DNA from: Ralstonia sp. TCR112
GTDB taxonomy: Bacteria > Pseudomonadota > Gammaproteobacteria > Burkholderiales > Burkholderiaceae
Length of the DNA stretch: 64,000 nucleotides
Direction: 5' to 3'
NCBI RefSeq assembly: GCF_007997035.1
Contig: NZ_VOSS01000001.1
Coordinates: 1 to 64,000, forward strand
Part shown: positions 25,903 through 35,132 of the stretch, piece by piece
How positions within the stretch are numbered: the stretch's first letter is position 1
Layout: each line of letters begins with the position of its first letter
Notes under the pieces: model-generated
Told to the model about the DNA's origin: nothing
The model's input: only the letters and a program-made list of their open reading frames with translations
The model's database searches: none
Position numbers and translations under genes: made by a program

Positions 25903-27720
25903 ATGCAAACCCTTGAACACCAACAGCACCGGCGCGATTTTGCGACCGACACCACGCTGTTCCGCACCACAGCGCTGGCGGTCGTCATCGCGGCGTTTGC
26001 CACGCTGGCAGCCGTGGTGCTGCTCAACCTGATCCGCTTCTTCACCAACCTGTTCTTCTTCCAGACGCTGTCGCTGGCCGACCGCTCGCCGGCCACCAAC
26101 ACGCTCGGCGCATGGGTGATTGCGGTGCCGCTCATCGGCGGGCTGATCGTTGGGCTGATGGCGCGCTTCGGCTCGGAGAAGATCCGCGGCCACGGCATTC
26201 CCGAGGCCATCGAGGCCATCCTGTTCGGCAAGAGCAAGATGTCGCCGAAGGTGGCGGTGCTCAAGCCGCTGTCGTCGGGCATCGTGATCGGCAGCGGCGG
26301 TCCGTTCGGCGCGGAAGGCCCGATCATCATGACCGGCGGCGCGATCGGCTCGCTGTTCGCGCAGTTCTTCAAGCTGACCGCCGCCGAGCGCAAGACGCTG
26401 CTGGTGGCCGGCGCCACGGCCGGCATGACTGCCGTGTTCGGCACGCCCGTGGCGGCGCTGCTGCTGGCGGTGGAGCTGCTGCTGTTCGAATGGCGCCCCC
26501 GAAGCATGCTGCCGGTGGCGGTGGCATGTGCCGTGGCGGGCTTCCTCCGCGTTTTGGTGCTGGAGCCCGGTCCGCTCTTCCCGCTGGAAACCGCGCCCGC
26601 GACGCTGCCTGCGCTGGGCTCCTGCGTGGTCGCCGGGTTGCTGTGCGGCGCGCTGGCACGCTCGCTGTCGATGGCGCTGTACAAAACCGAAGACCTGTTC
26701 GGCCGCCTGCCGATCCACTGGATGTGGTGGCCGGCCATCGGTGGCCTGGTGGTGGGCATCGGCGGCTATTTCGAGCCGCGAGCGCTGGGCGTCGGCTACG
26801 ACGTCATCGGCGATTTGCTGCACAACCATCTCGCCATCCGCGTTGCGCTGGCGCTGCTGGTGGTCAAGGCCATCATCTGGGTGATCGCGCTGGGCTCCGG
26901 CACGTCGGGCGGTGTGCTCGCTCCGCTGCTGATGATGGGCGCTGGTCTTGGTGTGCTCATCGGCCCGGTGCTGCCCGGTGGCGACGCAGCCCTGTGGCCG
27001 CTCGTGTGCATGGCCGCCATGCTGGCCGGTGTGCTGGGCGCCCCGCTCACGGCCATCGTCTTCGCCTTCGGGCTCACACACGACGTGAACGCCCTGCTGC
27101 CGATTCTGCTGGCGGTCGCGGTGTCCTACGGCTTTGTCGTGCTGACCATGCCCCGCTCGATCATGACCGAGAAGATCGCGCGCCGCGGCTTCCACATCTA
27201 TCGCGAATACGCTGTCGATCCGCTCGAGCGCCACGCCGTCGATGAGGTGATGACGCGTTCGGTACAAACCATCGACGCACAGTCCACGCTGGCCGATACA
27301 CTCGCCAACCGCTTTGGTCCCAAGCAGGCGCATCGTGCGTTTCCGGTGGTGCGAGGCGGCCCGAATGGCACGTTGATCGGCATGCTGGACCGCGATGCGC
27401 TGCTGGCGGGCCAGAAGCGCGGCGCCGTCACCGTGGCCGAGTTGTTTGGTGCGAATGCCCCCGTGATGGCGCTGCCCGGCGAGACCTGCCGCATCGTCGC
27501 CACGCGCCTCGCAGTGCATGGGTTGGAGCGGCTGCCGGTGGTGGCTGATTCGCAATCGCGCGCGCTGGTGGGCATTGTCTCGCGCAGCGATCTGGTCAAG
27601 CCGTCGCTGGCGTTCTTTGATGAGGAACAGCGCCGCGAGCGTTTCCGACGTGGGCCGCTCGTGGGCACGCGCACGCACCTCGAACTGCGCCGCCGACGCG
27701 CTGGCCGCGTCGCGCGTTAG
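25903..27720 (+). CDS. CLC-type chloride channel/antiporter with C-terminal CBS domains
   Basis: The 605-residue protein has a CLC core (about residues 20-435) followed by two CBS repeats (about 440-590). Pore motifs are GHGIP at 96-100 (E. coli ClcA has GSGIP), GAEGP at 136-140 with the gating glutamate E138, and GTSGGVLAPLLMMG in place of GxFxP. The serine-to-histidine change at the first motif occurs in other CBS-containing bacterial CLCs as far as I recall. CBS pairs sense adenine nucleotides. Being co-transcribed with a MarR regulator implies inducible anion transport, perhaps for acid or toxic-anion stress. Confidence 0.92.
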   Translation: MQTLEHQQHRRDFATDTTLFRTTALAVVIAAFATLAAVVLLNLIRFFTNLFFFQTLSLADRSPATNTLGAWVIAVPLIGGLIVGLMARFGSEKIRGHGIPEAIEAILFGKSKMSPKVAVLKPLSSGIVIGSGGPFGAEGPIIMTGGAIGSLFAQFFKLTAAERKTLLVAGATAGMTAVFGTPVAALLLAVELLLFEWRPRSMLPVAVACAVAGFLRVLVLEPGPLFPLETAPATLPALGSCVVAGLLCGALARSLSMALYKTEDLFGRLPIHWMWWPAIGGLVVGIGGYFEPRALGVGYDVIGDLLHNHLAIRVALALLVVKAIIWVIALGSGTSGGVLAPLLMMGAGLGVLIGPVLPGGDAALWPLVCMAAMLAGVLGAPLTAIVFAFGLTHDVNALLPILLAVAVSYGFVVLTMPRSIMTEKIARRGFHIYREYAVDPLERHAVDEVMTRSVQTIDAQSTLADTLANRFGPKQAHRAFPVVRGGPNGTLIGMLDRDALLAGQKRGAVTVAELFGANAPVMALPGETCRIVATRLAVHGLERLPVVADSQSRALVGIVSRSDLVKPSLAFFDEEQRRERFRRGPLVGTRTHLELRRRRAGRVAR

Positions 27721-27729
27721 TCGCTCGTC

Positions 27730-29397
27730 TCAGCCGGCCACGTGCCGGTTGCGCCCGCTTTCCTTGGCGCGATACAGCGCCAGATCGGCGCGCTTCAGCA
27801 TCTCCGACGCCGTATCGCCCGGCCGGCAGACCGTCATGCCCATGCTGACGGTCATCGACAGCCCGGTCGGGAAACTCTCGTCGGTCTCGGCGACCGCCGT
27901 ACGCAGGCGCTCCACCACCTCGGTGGCCGTTTCCAGCGTGGTGCGCCCCATCACCATGGCGAATTCCTCGCCGCCCAAACGCCCAACCAGGTCACTGCTG
28001 CGCAGCACGCCCGTGGCAAGCGACGCAAAGCGCTGCAGCGCCATGTCGCCCACGGCGTGGCCCCATGTGTCGTTGATCCGCTTGAAGTGGTCCAGATCGG
28101 CCAACACGAGAACAAGCGGCTCGGCGCGATTGTGGGAACGCGTGAGCACCGTGTCGAACAGCGCGAGGAAGCGCCGGCGCGTCAGCACGCCCGTCAGATG
28201 GTCGAAATGCGCCTCGTTGGCGAGCGCGCTGTTGGTGCGCTGCAGCCGCTGGTTCAGATGGCGCGTCACGCGGTGGTGCTGCCGCTCGCGCACCAACGAC
28301 CACGCCACCAGCGCGAATGTCGCCAGCACGCTCACGAACAACACGAAACCGATCATGCGATTGCGCGCATGGTTGGCGATCTGCTGGCCCCACGTCGGCA
28401 GCGGCTCGGCCACGACAACGGTGAGGTCCGCACTCGCATTGCGCGACACGGTGAGCGATGGCGTCGCGCTGCCCTCGCGCCAGGCCAGCGTATCGCGCAC
28501 CTCGGCTGGCACCCAGCCGGGCACGTCGTGATGCGCCTTCGCGGTGGGCTGATAGGGCCAGGGTTCGAAGTCGACGCGCTGGTAGGCGTTGTACCGGTCG
28601 CTGGCACCCATGCGCTGCAAGCGCGCATCGGGCAGGATCTTGCCCACCAGCGACGCATCGGTCGACAGGATGATCAAGCCGTTCGGATCGGCCACCAGCG
28701 ACGTCGGATGCGACACCCAGTGCTGCAGCCTTGCAAGACTCACCTTGGTGCCCATCGCCGCGACCAGGTAACCACCGGCGTCATACACCGGCGCGGCGAA
28801 GAAGAGGCCCGGCACGCCCGTCACCCGCCCGACCGTGAACTGCTCGCCCAGGCCGCCCAGCATCGCCTCCTTCATGTAAGGCTGCATGCTCGACTGCACG
28901 CCGACGAACGAATCGGCATGGCCGGCGTTATTGGAGAGCACCACGTAATTGTGCTGGTTGACGACCCACAGGTAGTCCAGCCCGAGGTTGCCTGCGGTGG
29001 CGTCCAGGAATGCATCGATGTCGACCACTTCCGGATGCGACCTGGCCTCTTGGGCCCGCGAGCCCTGATCCATCAGGTTCCAGCGCCGGGTGTCGACGCG
29101 CTCCACTGCCCGCGGAATGGCATCGATCTGGGCGAGCGTCTGCGGCAACGCGCGCAGCAGCGCCACGTCGGCCGTGATCTGGCTCGACATCCCCTCCGCC
29201 ACCTGCGCAGCCAGCTGCCGCCGCGCGGCGACCATCTGCTGCATCTCGCGCGCACTCATCGAATCGGCCACGAAGCACGCGGCAAACCAAGAGACGCCTA
29301 CACCCACCACCGCGGCCGACAGCCAAAGCGCCAACCGCGCAGCGCGCAGCCGGGCGCCGAGCGACGGCGGTGCAGGGGCGGGCGCAGGCGCCTTCAT
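27730..29397 (-). CDS. Membrane sensor diguanylate cyclase (GGDEF)
   Basis: A 555-residue enzyme that makes cyclic di-GMP. N-terminal helix at about residues 20-42, an extracytoplasmic Cache-like sensor region (about 45-305, with VADPNGLIILSTDASLVGKI), a second helix (about 315-340), then a GGDEF domain (about 385-550) with active-site GRLGGEEFAMVMG. The GGEEF motif is catalytically competent. It starts one base after the SDR gene stop and its end lies nine bases from the CLC gene. No EAL domain is present. Confidence 0.92.
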   Translation of the reverse strand: MKAPAPAPAPPSLGARLRAARLALWLSAAVVGVGVSWFAACFVADSMSAREMQQMVAARRQLAAQVAEGMSSQITADVALLRALPQTLAQIDAIPRAVERVDTRRWNLMDQGSRAQEARSHPEVVDIDAFLDATAGNLGLDYLWVVNQHNYVVLSNNAGHADSFVGVQSSMQPYMKEAMLGGLGEQFTVGRVTGVPGLFFAAPVYDAGGYLVAAMGTKVSLARLQHWVSHPTSLVADPNGLIILSTDASLVGKILPDARLQRMGASDRYNAYQRVDFEPWPYQPTAKAHHDVPGWVPAEVRDTLAWREGSATPSLTVSRNASADLTVVVAEPLPTWGQQIANHARNRMIGFVLFVSVLATFALVAWSLVRERQHHRVTRHLNQRLQRTNSALANEAHFDHLTGVLTRRRFLALFDTVLTRSHNRAEPLVLVLADLDHFKRINDTWGHAVGDMALQRFASLATGVLRSSDLVGRLGGEEFAMVMGRTTLETATEVVERLRTAVAETDESFPTGLSMTVSMGMTVCRPGDTASEMLKRADLALYRAKESGRNRHVAG

Positions 29398-29398
29398 G

Positions 29399-30427
29399 TC
29401 AGGCCCCGCTACTGAGGAAATCGGCCACCGTCGGGTAGCGCAGCGCCACGCGCAACTCGCGCGCAAGCCGCGTGTTGCGCAGCCGCCGCGATTCGCTCAT
29501 GAAAGACAGCAGCGACGGCTCGATCTGCTGGATCGCCTCGGCGCGCGAAATGCGCGGCGGCCGCTGCAAGCCGCGCGCGTCGGCTACGGCGTCAAAGTAA
29601 TCGCCCATGCGCAGCTCCGATGCGTCGCTTGCATGCACAACGCGCTGCGGCTTCCCCCGGAACAGCGCGGCAATGACAGCGCGCGCGAGGTCGTCGGCGT
29701 GGATGTGGTTGGTGTAGACATCGTCCTCGGCGCGCAAGGCGGGGGTACCGCGCTGGAGCCGCGCGACGGGCAGCCGGTCAGCCGCATAGATGCCGGGAAT
29801 ACGCAAGATAGACGTGCGCCAGCCGCCGCCCGCGCCGAACCAGCGCACACGACGCTCCGCAGCGACACGGCGCTGGGCACGCGCCGTGGTTGGCTTTACC
29901 GGCCGGGATTCGTCGACCCAGGCACCGCCCGCATCGCCGTAGACGCCGCTGGTGCTGGCGTACACGAACGCGCGCGCTTGGAAGTGAGTTTTCAAGCGGC
30001 CAGTGAAGCCCCCCGACCTGCGCGCCTGCTCGGGTAAAATGCGACGTTTTGTGGCCCGGGGAACCGGGGCCGGGCCCGCCAGCGCATGCAGTAACGCGGC
30101 GGTACGCGGATCATCGTTGCCGGCAGAAGGCGGCGGCGCGAGATGCAGCACGCGGGGGCTTAACCCTCGCAGGCGGCGCAGCGATGCGGCATCGTCCAGA
30201 TTGGCGACAATCGGCACGGCACCGGCTTCGCGCAACGCAGCGCGACCCTCAAGGCGCGAGGTGACGGCAAAGACGCGAAAACGCGTGCGAAGCATCGCCA
30301 GGCAGCGTTGCCCGACATCGCCGCAGCCGACGATCACCACGCGGGGACGGCCCAAGCGCAGTGCAGATTGGGATGGCCGAGCGACTGACTGATTCACCAT
30401 CGGACGTGCTGCCGGATTGACCACCAT
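29399..30427 (-). CDS. NAD-dependent epimerase/SDR family protein (YeeZ-like)
   Basis: The 342-residue product has a Rossmann motif RVVIVGCGDVGQRCLAML near residue 29, the extended-SDR active-site piece FVYASTSGVYGDAGG near residue 152, and DVYTNHIHADDLARAVIAAL later. This matches YeeZ-like NAD-dependent epimerases of unknown substrate. Start choice is uncertain: ATG at 30427, 30400 and 30466 are all in frame and none has a strong ribosome-binding site. It is divergent from the flavoreductase and directly coupled to the cyclase gene downstream. Confidence 0.8.
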   Translation of the reverse strand: MVVNPAARPMVNQSVARPSQSALRLGRPRVVIVGCGDVGQRCLAMLRTRFRVFAVTSRLEGRAALREAGAVPIVANLDDAASLRRLRGLSPRVLHLAPPPSAGNDDPRTAALLHALAGPAPVPRATKRRILPEQARRSGGFTGRLKTHFQARAFVYASTSGVYGDAGGAWVDESRPVKPTTARAQRRVAAERRVRWFGAGGGWRTSILRIPGIYAADRLPVARLQRGTPALRAEDDVYTNHIHADDLARAVIAALFRGKPQRVVHASDASELRMGDYFDAVADARGLQRPPRISRAEAIQQIEPSLLSFMSESRRLRNTRLARELRVALRYPTVADFLSSGA

Positions 30428-30479
30428 TGCATGCCCATCAGGGCGACCAGACACTCTTTTCAACATATTCGGATTGTAG

Positions 30480-31528
30480 ATGGCTTACCAGATCAACGTG
30501 CTGCCCAGCGGCCGCCAGTTCCAGGCCGAAGACGGCGAGACCATCCTTGCAGCGGCGCTGCGCCAGGGCATCGGCCTTCCGTATGGCTGCAAGAACGGCG
30601 CGTGCGGCTCATGCAAGGGCCTCGTGCGCGAAGGCTCCATCGTTCAGGGCAACCACTCGCCCAACGCGCTGAGCGCCCAAGAGGCCACCGAAGGCCGCGC
30701 GCTGTTCTGCTGCGCCACGCCCGCCACGGACGTCACCATCGAAGTGCGCGAAGTGCACGGCGCCGGCGATGTCCCCATCAAGAAGATCCCATGCCGCGTC
30801 GCGTCGCTGGAGAAGGCCGCGCCGGACGTCACCATCGTCAAGCTGCAACTGCCTGCCACCGAGCGTATGCAATTTCTGGCCGGGCAGTACGTGGAATTCC
30901 TCCTGCGCGACGGCAAGCGCCGCAGCTACTCGATCGCCAACCCGCCGCACGACGACGGCCCGATCGAGCTGCACATCCGCCACATGCCGGGCGCGCCTTT
31001 ACCGACTACGTGTTTGGTGCCAAGGAAGGCGCCCCGGCCATGAAGGAGCGCGACATCCTGCGCTTCGAGGGTCCGCTGGGCAGCTTCTTCCTGCGCGAAG
31101 AATCCGACAAGCCGATCATCCTGCTGGCCTCGGGCACCGGTTTCGCACCCATCAAGGCAATCATCGAGCATGCCCAGTTCATCGGCAGCACACGGCCGAT
31201 GACGCTGTACTGGGGCGGCCGCCGGCCGCAAGACCTGTACATGCACGCCAAGGCCGAAGAATGGGCGCGCACGCTGCCGAACTTCACGTACGTGCCGGTC
31301 GTCTCCAACGCCCTGCCCGAAGACGCCTGGACGGGCCGCACCGGCTTCGTCCACCAAGCCGTGATGGCCGACCACCCCGATCTGTCGGGCCACGAGGTCT
31401 ACGCCTGCGGCGCGCCGGTGGTGATCAACTCCGCCCGCACGGACTTCGCTGCCCAGTGCGGGATGCATCCGGACGCGTTCTTCGCCGATTCCTTCACCTC
31501 GGAGGCAGACCTTCACCCGGCCGGCTGA
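30480..31528 (+). pseudogene. AscD-like [2Fe-2S] ferredoxin-NAD(P)H reductase, frameshifted
   Basis: The protein joins an N-terminal plant-type [2Fe-2S] domain with ligands in PYGCKNGACGSCKGLV and FCCATPA (residues 1-90) to an FNR-type FAD and NAD domain (RSYSIANPP; LLASGTGFAPIKAII; YACGAPVV). This is the architecture of CDP-6-deoxy-delta-3,4-glucoseen reductase and related flavoreductases. The frame from 30480 ends at 31043 after HIRHMPGAPLPTTCL. The adjacent frame continues RAFTDYVFGAKEG to 31528. A single missing base near 30990-30996 accounts for it, and restoration gives about 349 residues. Neither half alone would be functional. Sequencing error is the leading explanation. Confidence 0.88.
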
Positions 31529-31563
31529 CGTTGCACAAATCCCAAGAAGGCCAAAATTTCGTT

Positions 31564-31592
31564 TTGACTTGACTTGGCATCCGTCTTATTCT
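31564..31592 (+). promoter_or_regulatory. Promoter upstream of argD leader
   Basis: TTGACT (31564-31569), 17 bp, TATTCT (31587-31592). The predicted start is at about 31599-31601, essentially at the ATG of the small ORF that follows. Confidence 0.65.
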
Positions 31593-31600
31593 TGCGCCTT

Positions 31601-31672
31601 ATGAACCAAGCCCTGCACCTCCGACGCCGCCGTACGTTGCTCCCCCCGGGAAGCCACGCGGCTGTCTGCTGA
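31601..31672 (+). CDS. Putative arginine-rich leader peptide
   Basis: A 23-codon ORF reading [20 protein letters not shown] then AVC, with four consecutive arginine codons (CGA CGC CGC CGT) at positions 8-11. It starts at the predicted transcription start, so it would be leaderless. A strong terminator begins 33 bases after its stop and the argD-like gene starts beyond. This is the layout of a transcription-attenuation leader whose ribosome stalls when charged tRNA-Arg is scarce. The ORF could also be fortuitous. Nothing shows that it is translated. Confidence 0.4.
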   Translation: MNQALHLRRRRTLLPPGSHAAVC

Positions 31673-31705
31673 TTGCATATCGGGTTCACAGGATTCGACG
31701 ATCAC

Positions 31706-31742
31706 AAGGCCACGGGGCGCCCCCCGTGGCCTTTGTCTTTTT
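31706..31742 (+). terminator. Strong intrinsic terminator or attenuator before argD
   Basis: AAGGCCACGGGG and CCCCGTGGCCTT form a perfect 12-bp stem around CGCC, followed by a T-rich tract (TTTGTCTTTTT). It lies between the promoter at 31564 and the argD start at 31800, so it either attenuates argD or ends a small RNA of about 140 nt. Confidence 0.85.
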
Positions 31743-31799
31743 CCAACGCGCGTTTTTTCGGTTTTTCATCTTCCTGCCGCCTTTTTCTGGAGCTTTGCC

Positions 31800-32987
31800 A
31801 TGGCGTTTGCTGACTACCCCGTCCAGTCCCTGATGTACATCACCAACCGGCCCGAGATCGTCTTCACCGAAGGCAAGGGCTCGTGGCTGACGGACCACAA
31901 CGGCAAGCGATACCTGGACTTCGTGCAAGGCTGGGCCGTCAACTGCCTCGGTCACTGCAACGACGGCATGATCGAAGCGCTGAACGCACAGGCCCGGAAG
32001 CTGATCAACCCGAGCCCGGCGTTCTACAACGAGCCGATGGCCAAGCTGGCCGGCCTGCTGACGGCGCACAGCTGCTTCGACAAGGTGTTCTTCGCCAACA
32101 GCGGCGCCGAAGCCAACGAAGGCGCCATCAAGCTCGCCCGCAAGTGGGGCAAGAAGCATAAGAACGGCGCCTTCCAGATCATCACGTTCGACCACAGCTT
32201 CCACGGCCGCACGCTCGCCACCATGAGCGCATCCGGCAAGGCAGGCTGGGACACCATCTTCGCGCCGCAGGTGCCGGGCTTCCCGAAGGCCATCCTGAAC
32301 GACATCGCCTCGGTCGAGGCGCTCATCACCGACGAGACGGTCGGCGTGATGCTTGAGCCGGTGCAAGGCGAAGGCGGCGTGCTGCCGGCCACGCCGGAAT
32401 TCATGCAGCAACTGCGCGCGCTGACCAAGAAGCACAAGATCCTGTTGATCGTTGATGAAGTGCAGGCCGGGTGCGGCCGCTGCGGCACGCTCTTCGCCTA
32501 CCAGCTCTCGAACATCGAGCCGGACATCATGACGCTGGGCAAGGGCATCGGCGGCGGCGTGCCGCTGTCGGCCCTGCTGTGCACCGATGAAGTTGCGAGC
32601 TTCGAAGCCGGCGACCAGGGCGGCACCTACAACGGCAACCCGCTGATGACGGCCGTTGGCTGCTCGGTGATCGAGCAACTGCTGGCGCCGGGCTTTCTGG
32701 CAGGCGTGGAAGAACGCGGCGCCTATCTGCGCACGCAGCTGCTCAAGCTGAGCGAAGAGTTCGGCCTGGCCGGCGAGCGCGGAAACGGTCTGCTGCGCGC
32801 CCTGCTGCTCGGCAAGGACATCGGCGGCCAACTGGTTGAAGCGGCACGCGAGATGAATCCGACGGGCCTGCTGCTGAACGCCCCGCGTCCGAACATCCTC
32901 CGTTTCATGCCTGCGCTGAATGTGACGACCGAAGAAATCGACACGATGATCGGCATGCTGCGCACGTTGCTGAAGGCGCACGCCTAA
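31800..32987 (+). CDS. argD: Acetylornithine aminotransferase
   Basis: A 395-residue class III PLP aminotransferase that converts N-acetylglutamate semialdehyde and glutamate to N-acetylornithine in arginine synthesis. Signs: [20 protein letters not shown] near residue 98, [14 protein letters not shown] near 135, [14 protein letters not shown] near 216 (PLP-binding Asp), and [16 protein letters not shown] near 244 with the Schiff-base lysine K247. Length and order match ArgD. The leader and terminator upstream suggest amino-acid-dependent regulation. Confidence 0.92.
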   Translation: MAFADYPVQSLMYITNRPEIVFTEGKGSWLTDHNGKRYLDFVQGWAVNCLGHCNDGMIEALNAQARKLINPSPAFYNEPMAKLAGLLTAHSCFDKVFFANSGAEANEGAIKLARKWGKKHKNGAFQIITFDHSFHGRTLATMSASGKAGWDTIFAPQVPGFPKAILNDIASVEALITDETVGVMLEPVQGEGGVLPATPEFMQQLRALTKKHKILLIVDEVQAGCGRCGTLFAYQLSNIEPDIMTLGKGIGGGVPLSALLCTDEVASFEAGDQGGTYNGNPLMTAVGCSVIEQLLAPGFLAGVEERGAYLRTQLLKLSEEFGLAGERGNGLLRALLLGKDIGGQLVEAAREMNPTGLLLNAPRPNILRFMPALNVTTEEIDTMIGMLRTLLKAHA

Positions 32988-33066
32988 GGCGCACCGCATT
33001 AACCCGGGCGGCGCGCAATGCGTCGCCCCTGCATCGCCCTCCCCTGTTTCCACTCTGAGGTTTGCC

Positions 33067-33543
33067 ATGGCCGTGACGCGAGAAGTTCCGGCCACGGGGA
33101 TCGTTTTGTCCGATGATTCCGCGTGGCTTCCGCTGGACCAGATTTACCAGTTCCTCTCACAGGAAACGTATTGGGCCCGCGGCCTGCCGCGCGACGTGTT
33201 CGACCGATCCGTCGCGAACTCGCTGTGCTTTGCCGCCTATCGACGGAACGACGATGGCTCGCATGGCGATCTCGTGGGCTTTGCGCGGGTCATTACCGAC
33301 CGCGCGACGTTTGCGTATCTGTGCGATGTGTTCGTGCTGCCGGCATGGCGTGGGAAAGGCGTCTCGCACGCGCTGATGGATTTTCTGCGTGAGCATCCGG
33401 ACCTGCAGACGCTACGGCGCACAGTGTTAGTGACAACGGGCGCCGACTGGCTTTATCGCAAGCATGGCTTTACCGATGTGCCCGAGGGCATTGGCTTCAT
33501 GCAATTGCATCGGCCGAACATCTACACAGCCACGTCGGCCTGA
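33067..33543 (+). CDS. GNAT-family N-acetyltransferase
   Basis: A 158-residue acetyl-CoA-dependent N-acetyltransferase. The GNAT core is present: FARVITDRATFAYLCDVFVL near residue 76, acetyl-CoA pyrophosphate loop PAWRGKGVSHALMDFL near 97, and WLYRKHGFTDVPEGIGFMQL near 131. It is 79 bp downstream of argD on the same strand. Substrate is unknown. Confidence 0.88.
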   Translation: MAVTREVPATGIVLSDDSAWLPLDQIYQFLSQETYWARGLPRDVFDRSVANSLCFAAYRRNDDGSHGDLVGFARVITDRATFAYLCDVFVLPAWRGKGVSHALMDFLREHPDLQTLRRTVLVTTGADWLYRKHGFTDVPEGIGFMQLHRPNIYTATSA

Positions 33544-33566
33544 AACGTCTAGCACGCGCAAAGAAA

Positions 33567-33590
33567 AAGCCCCGCGATTGCGGGGCTTCT
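33567..33590. terminator. Intrinsic terminator, bidirectional
   Basis: AAGCCCCGC and GCGGGGCTT pair around a GATT loop with A-run and T-run flanks, between the ends of the convergent GNAT gene and livF. Confidence 0.9.
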
Positions 33591-33609
33591 TCATGATGCT
33601 TAAGGGTGC

Positions 33610-34326
33610 TTATTCGCCCAGGTAGGCGGCGCGCACCTTCGGGTCGTCGAGCATCTGCTTGGCATCGCCGCTCATGGTGATGAGACCGGAGTCCATCACG
33701 TAGCCGCGGTGCGCAGCCTGCAACGCCAGACGCGCGTTCTGCTCGACGAGCAGCACGGTCACGCCTTGCGCCGAGATGTCGCGCACGACCTCGAAGATCT
33801 TCTCGACCATGATCGGCGAGAGACCCATCGACGGCTCGTCCAGCAGCAGCAGCTTCGGTTGGCTCATCAGCGCACGCGCCATGGCCAGCATCTGCTGCTC
33901 ACCGCCCGACATCGTGCCGGCCAGCTGGTTTGCACGTTCCTTCAGACGCGGGAAGATGCCGAACATGCGGTCGATGTCGGCCTTGATGTTGGCCTCGTCG
34001 TTGCGCGTGAAGGCGCCCATCTGCAGGTTCTCGGTGATGGTCATGCGCGCGAACACGCCGCGGCCTTCCGGCACCATCGCCAGGCCCTGCTTGAGCAGGT
34101 TGTAGCTCGGCACGCCCTTGATGGACTTGCCCAGATACTGCACATCACCGCCGGCCCAGCCCTGCAGGCCGGTGATGGCCTTCATGGTGGTCGTCTTGCC
34201 GGCGCCGTTGGCACCGATCAGCGTGACCAGTTCACCTTCGCGAATCTCCAGATCCACGCCCTTGACCGCCTGGATGCCGCCGTACGCGACCTTCAGGCTG
34301 TCGATCTTCAACATTACTGGTTTCAT
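33610..34326 (-). CDS. livF: Branched-chain amino-acid ABC transporter ATP-binding protein LivF
   Basis: A 238-residue ABC ATPase with Walker A GANGAGKTTTMKAITG near residue 37, signature LAGTMSGGEQQMLAMARALM near 135 and Walker B LLLLDEPSMGL near 157. Length and motif context match LivF rather than LivG. Start MKPVMLKIDSLKVAYGG has a GAGGAA site. It is the last gene of the liv operon and pairs with LivG on the cytoplasmic face of LivHM. Confidence 0.94.
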   Translation of the reverse strand: MKPVMLKIDSLKVAYGGIQAVKGVDLEIREGELVTLIGANGAGKTTTMKAITGLQGWAGGDVQYLGKSIKGVPSYNLLKQGLAMVPEGRGVFARMTITENLQMGAFTRNDEANIKADIDRMFGIFPRLKERANQLAGTMSGGEQQMLAMARALMSQPKLLLLDEPSMGLSPIMVEKIFEVVRDISAQGVTVLLVEQNARLALQAAHRGYVMDSGLITMSGDAKQMLDDPKVRAAYLGE

Positions 34327-34342
34327 ATTCCGTTCCTCTGCG

Positions 34343-35119
34343 TCAGTGCGCTGACGCGCCGAGGTAGGCCTCGATCACGGCCGGGTTGCTCTGCACTTCC
34401 TGCGGCAGACCTTGGGCGATCACCTTGCCGTAATCGAGCACGGTCAGGCGATTGCACAGGCCCATCACCAGCTTCACGTCGTGCTCGATCAGCAGGATGG
34501 TCTTGCCGTCGGAACGGATCTTGTCGAGCAGGCCACGGAGTTCCACCTTTTCCGTGGCGTTCATGCCGGCGGCCGGCTCGTCCAGGGCCAGCAGCTTGGG
34601 CTGCGTGGCCAGGGCACGGGCGATTTCCAGACGACGCTGGTGACCGTACGACAGGTTGCGCGCCGTGTAGTTGGCGTACTTGCCGATGCCGACGTAATCC
34701 AGCAGGTCGTGCGCCCAGTCTTCGATCGACTGCTCTTCTTCGCGTGCCGCCTTGGTGCGGAACACCGCGCCGATCAGGCCGGCCTTGGTGCGGACGTGGC
34801 GGCCGACCATGACGTTTTCCGCCGCAGTCATGTCGCCAAACAGGCGGATGTTCTGGAACGTGCGCGCAATGCCGGCCTTGGCCACTTCATGCACCGCGGT
34901 CGGCTGGTAGGGCGTGCCGCCCAGCACGAATTCGCCGGCATCCGGCGTGTACAGCCCCGTGATGACGTTGAAGAACGTGGTCTTGCCGGCGCCGTTCGGG
35001 CCGATCAGGCCGTAGATTTCGCCTTCGCGAATTTCCAGGCTCACGTCGGACAGCGCTTGCAGGCCGCCGAAACGCTTCTGGACTCCTCGGATCGAGAGGA
35101 GGACGTTGTTGTTGCTCAT
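34343..35119 (-). CDS. livG: Branched-chain amino-acid ABC transporter ATP-binding protein LivG
   Basis: A 258-residue ABC ATPase: Walker A GPNGAGKTTFFNVITGLYTP near residue 40, signature LSYGHQRRLEIARALA near 155, Walker B LLALDEPAAGMNATE. The C-terminal LTVLDYGKVIAQGLPQEV is LivG-specific. The start at 35119 (MSNNNVLLSIRGVQKRFGGL) has a good GGAGG site; a longer in-frame start at 35152 is not needed. It precedes livF by 16 bp. Confidence 0.94.
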   Translation of the reverse strand: MSNNNVLLSIRGVQKRFGGLQALSDVSLEIREGEIYGLIGPNGAGKTTFFNVITGLYTPDAGEFVLGGTPYQPTAVHEVAKAGIARTFQNIRLFGDMTAAENVMVGRHVRTKAGLIGAVFRTKAAREEEQSIEDWAHDLLDYVGIGKYANYTARNLSYGHQRRLEIARALATQPKLLALDEPAAGMNATEKVELRGLLDKIRSDGKTILLIEHDVKLVMGLCNRLTVLDYGKVIAQGLPQEVQSNPAVIEAYLGASAH

Positions 35120-35132
35120 GTGCGTGCCTCCA

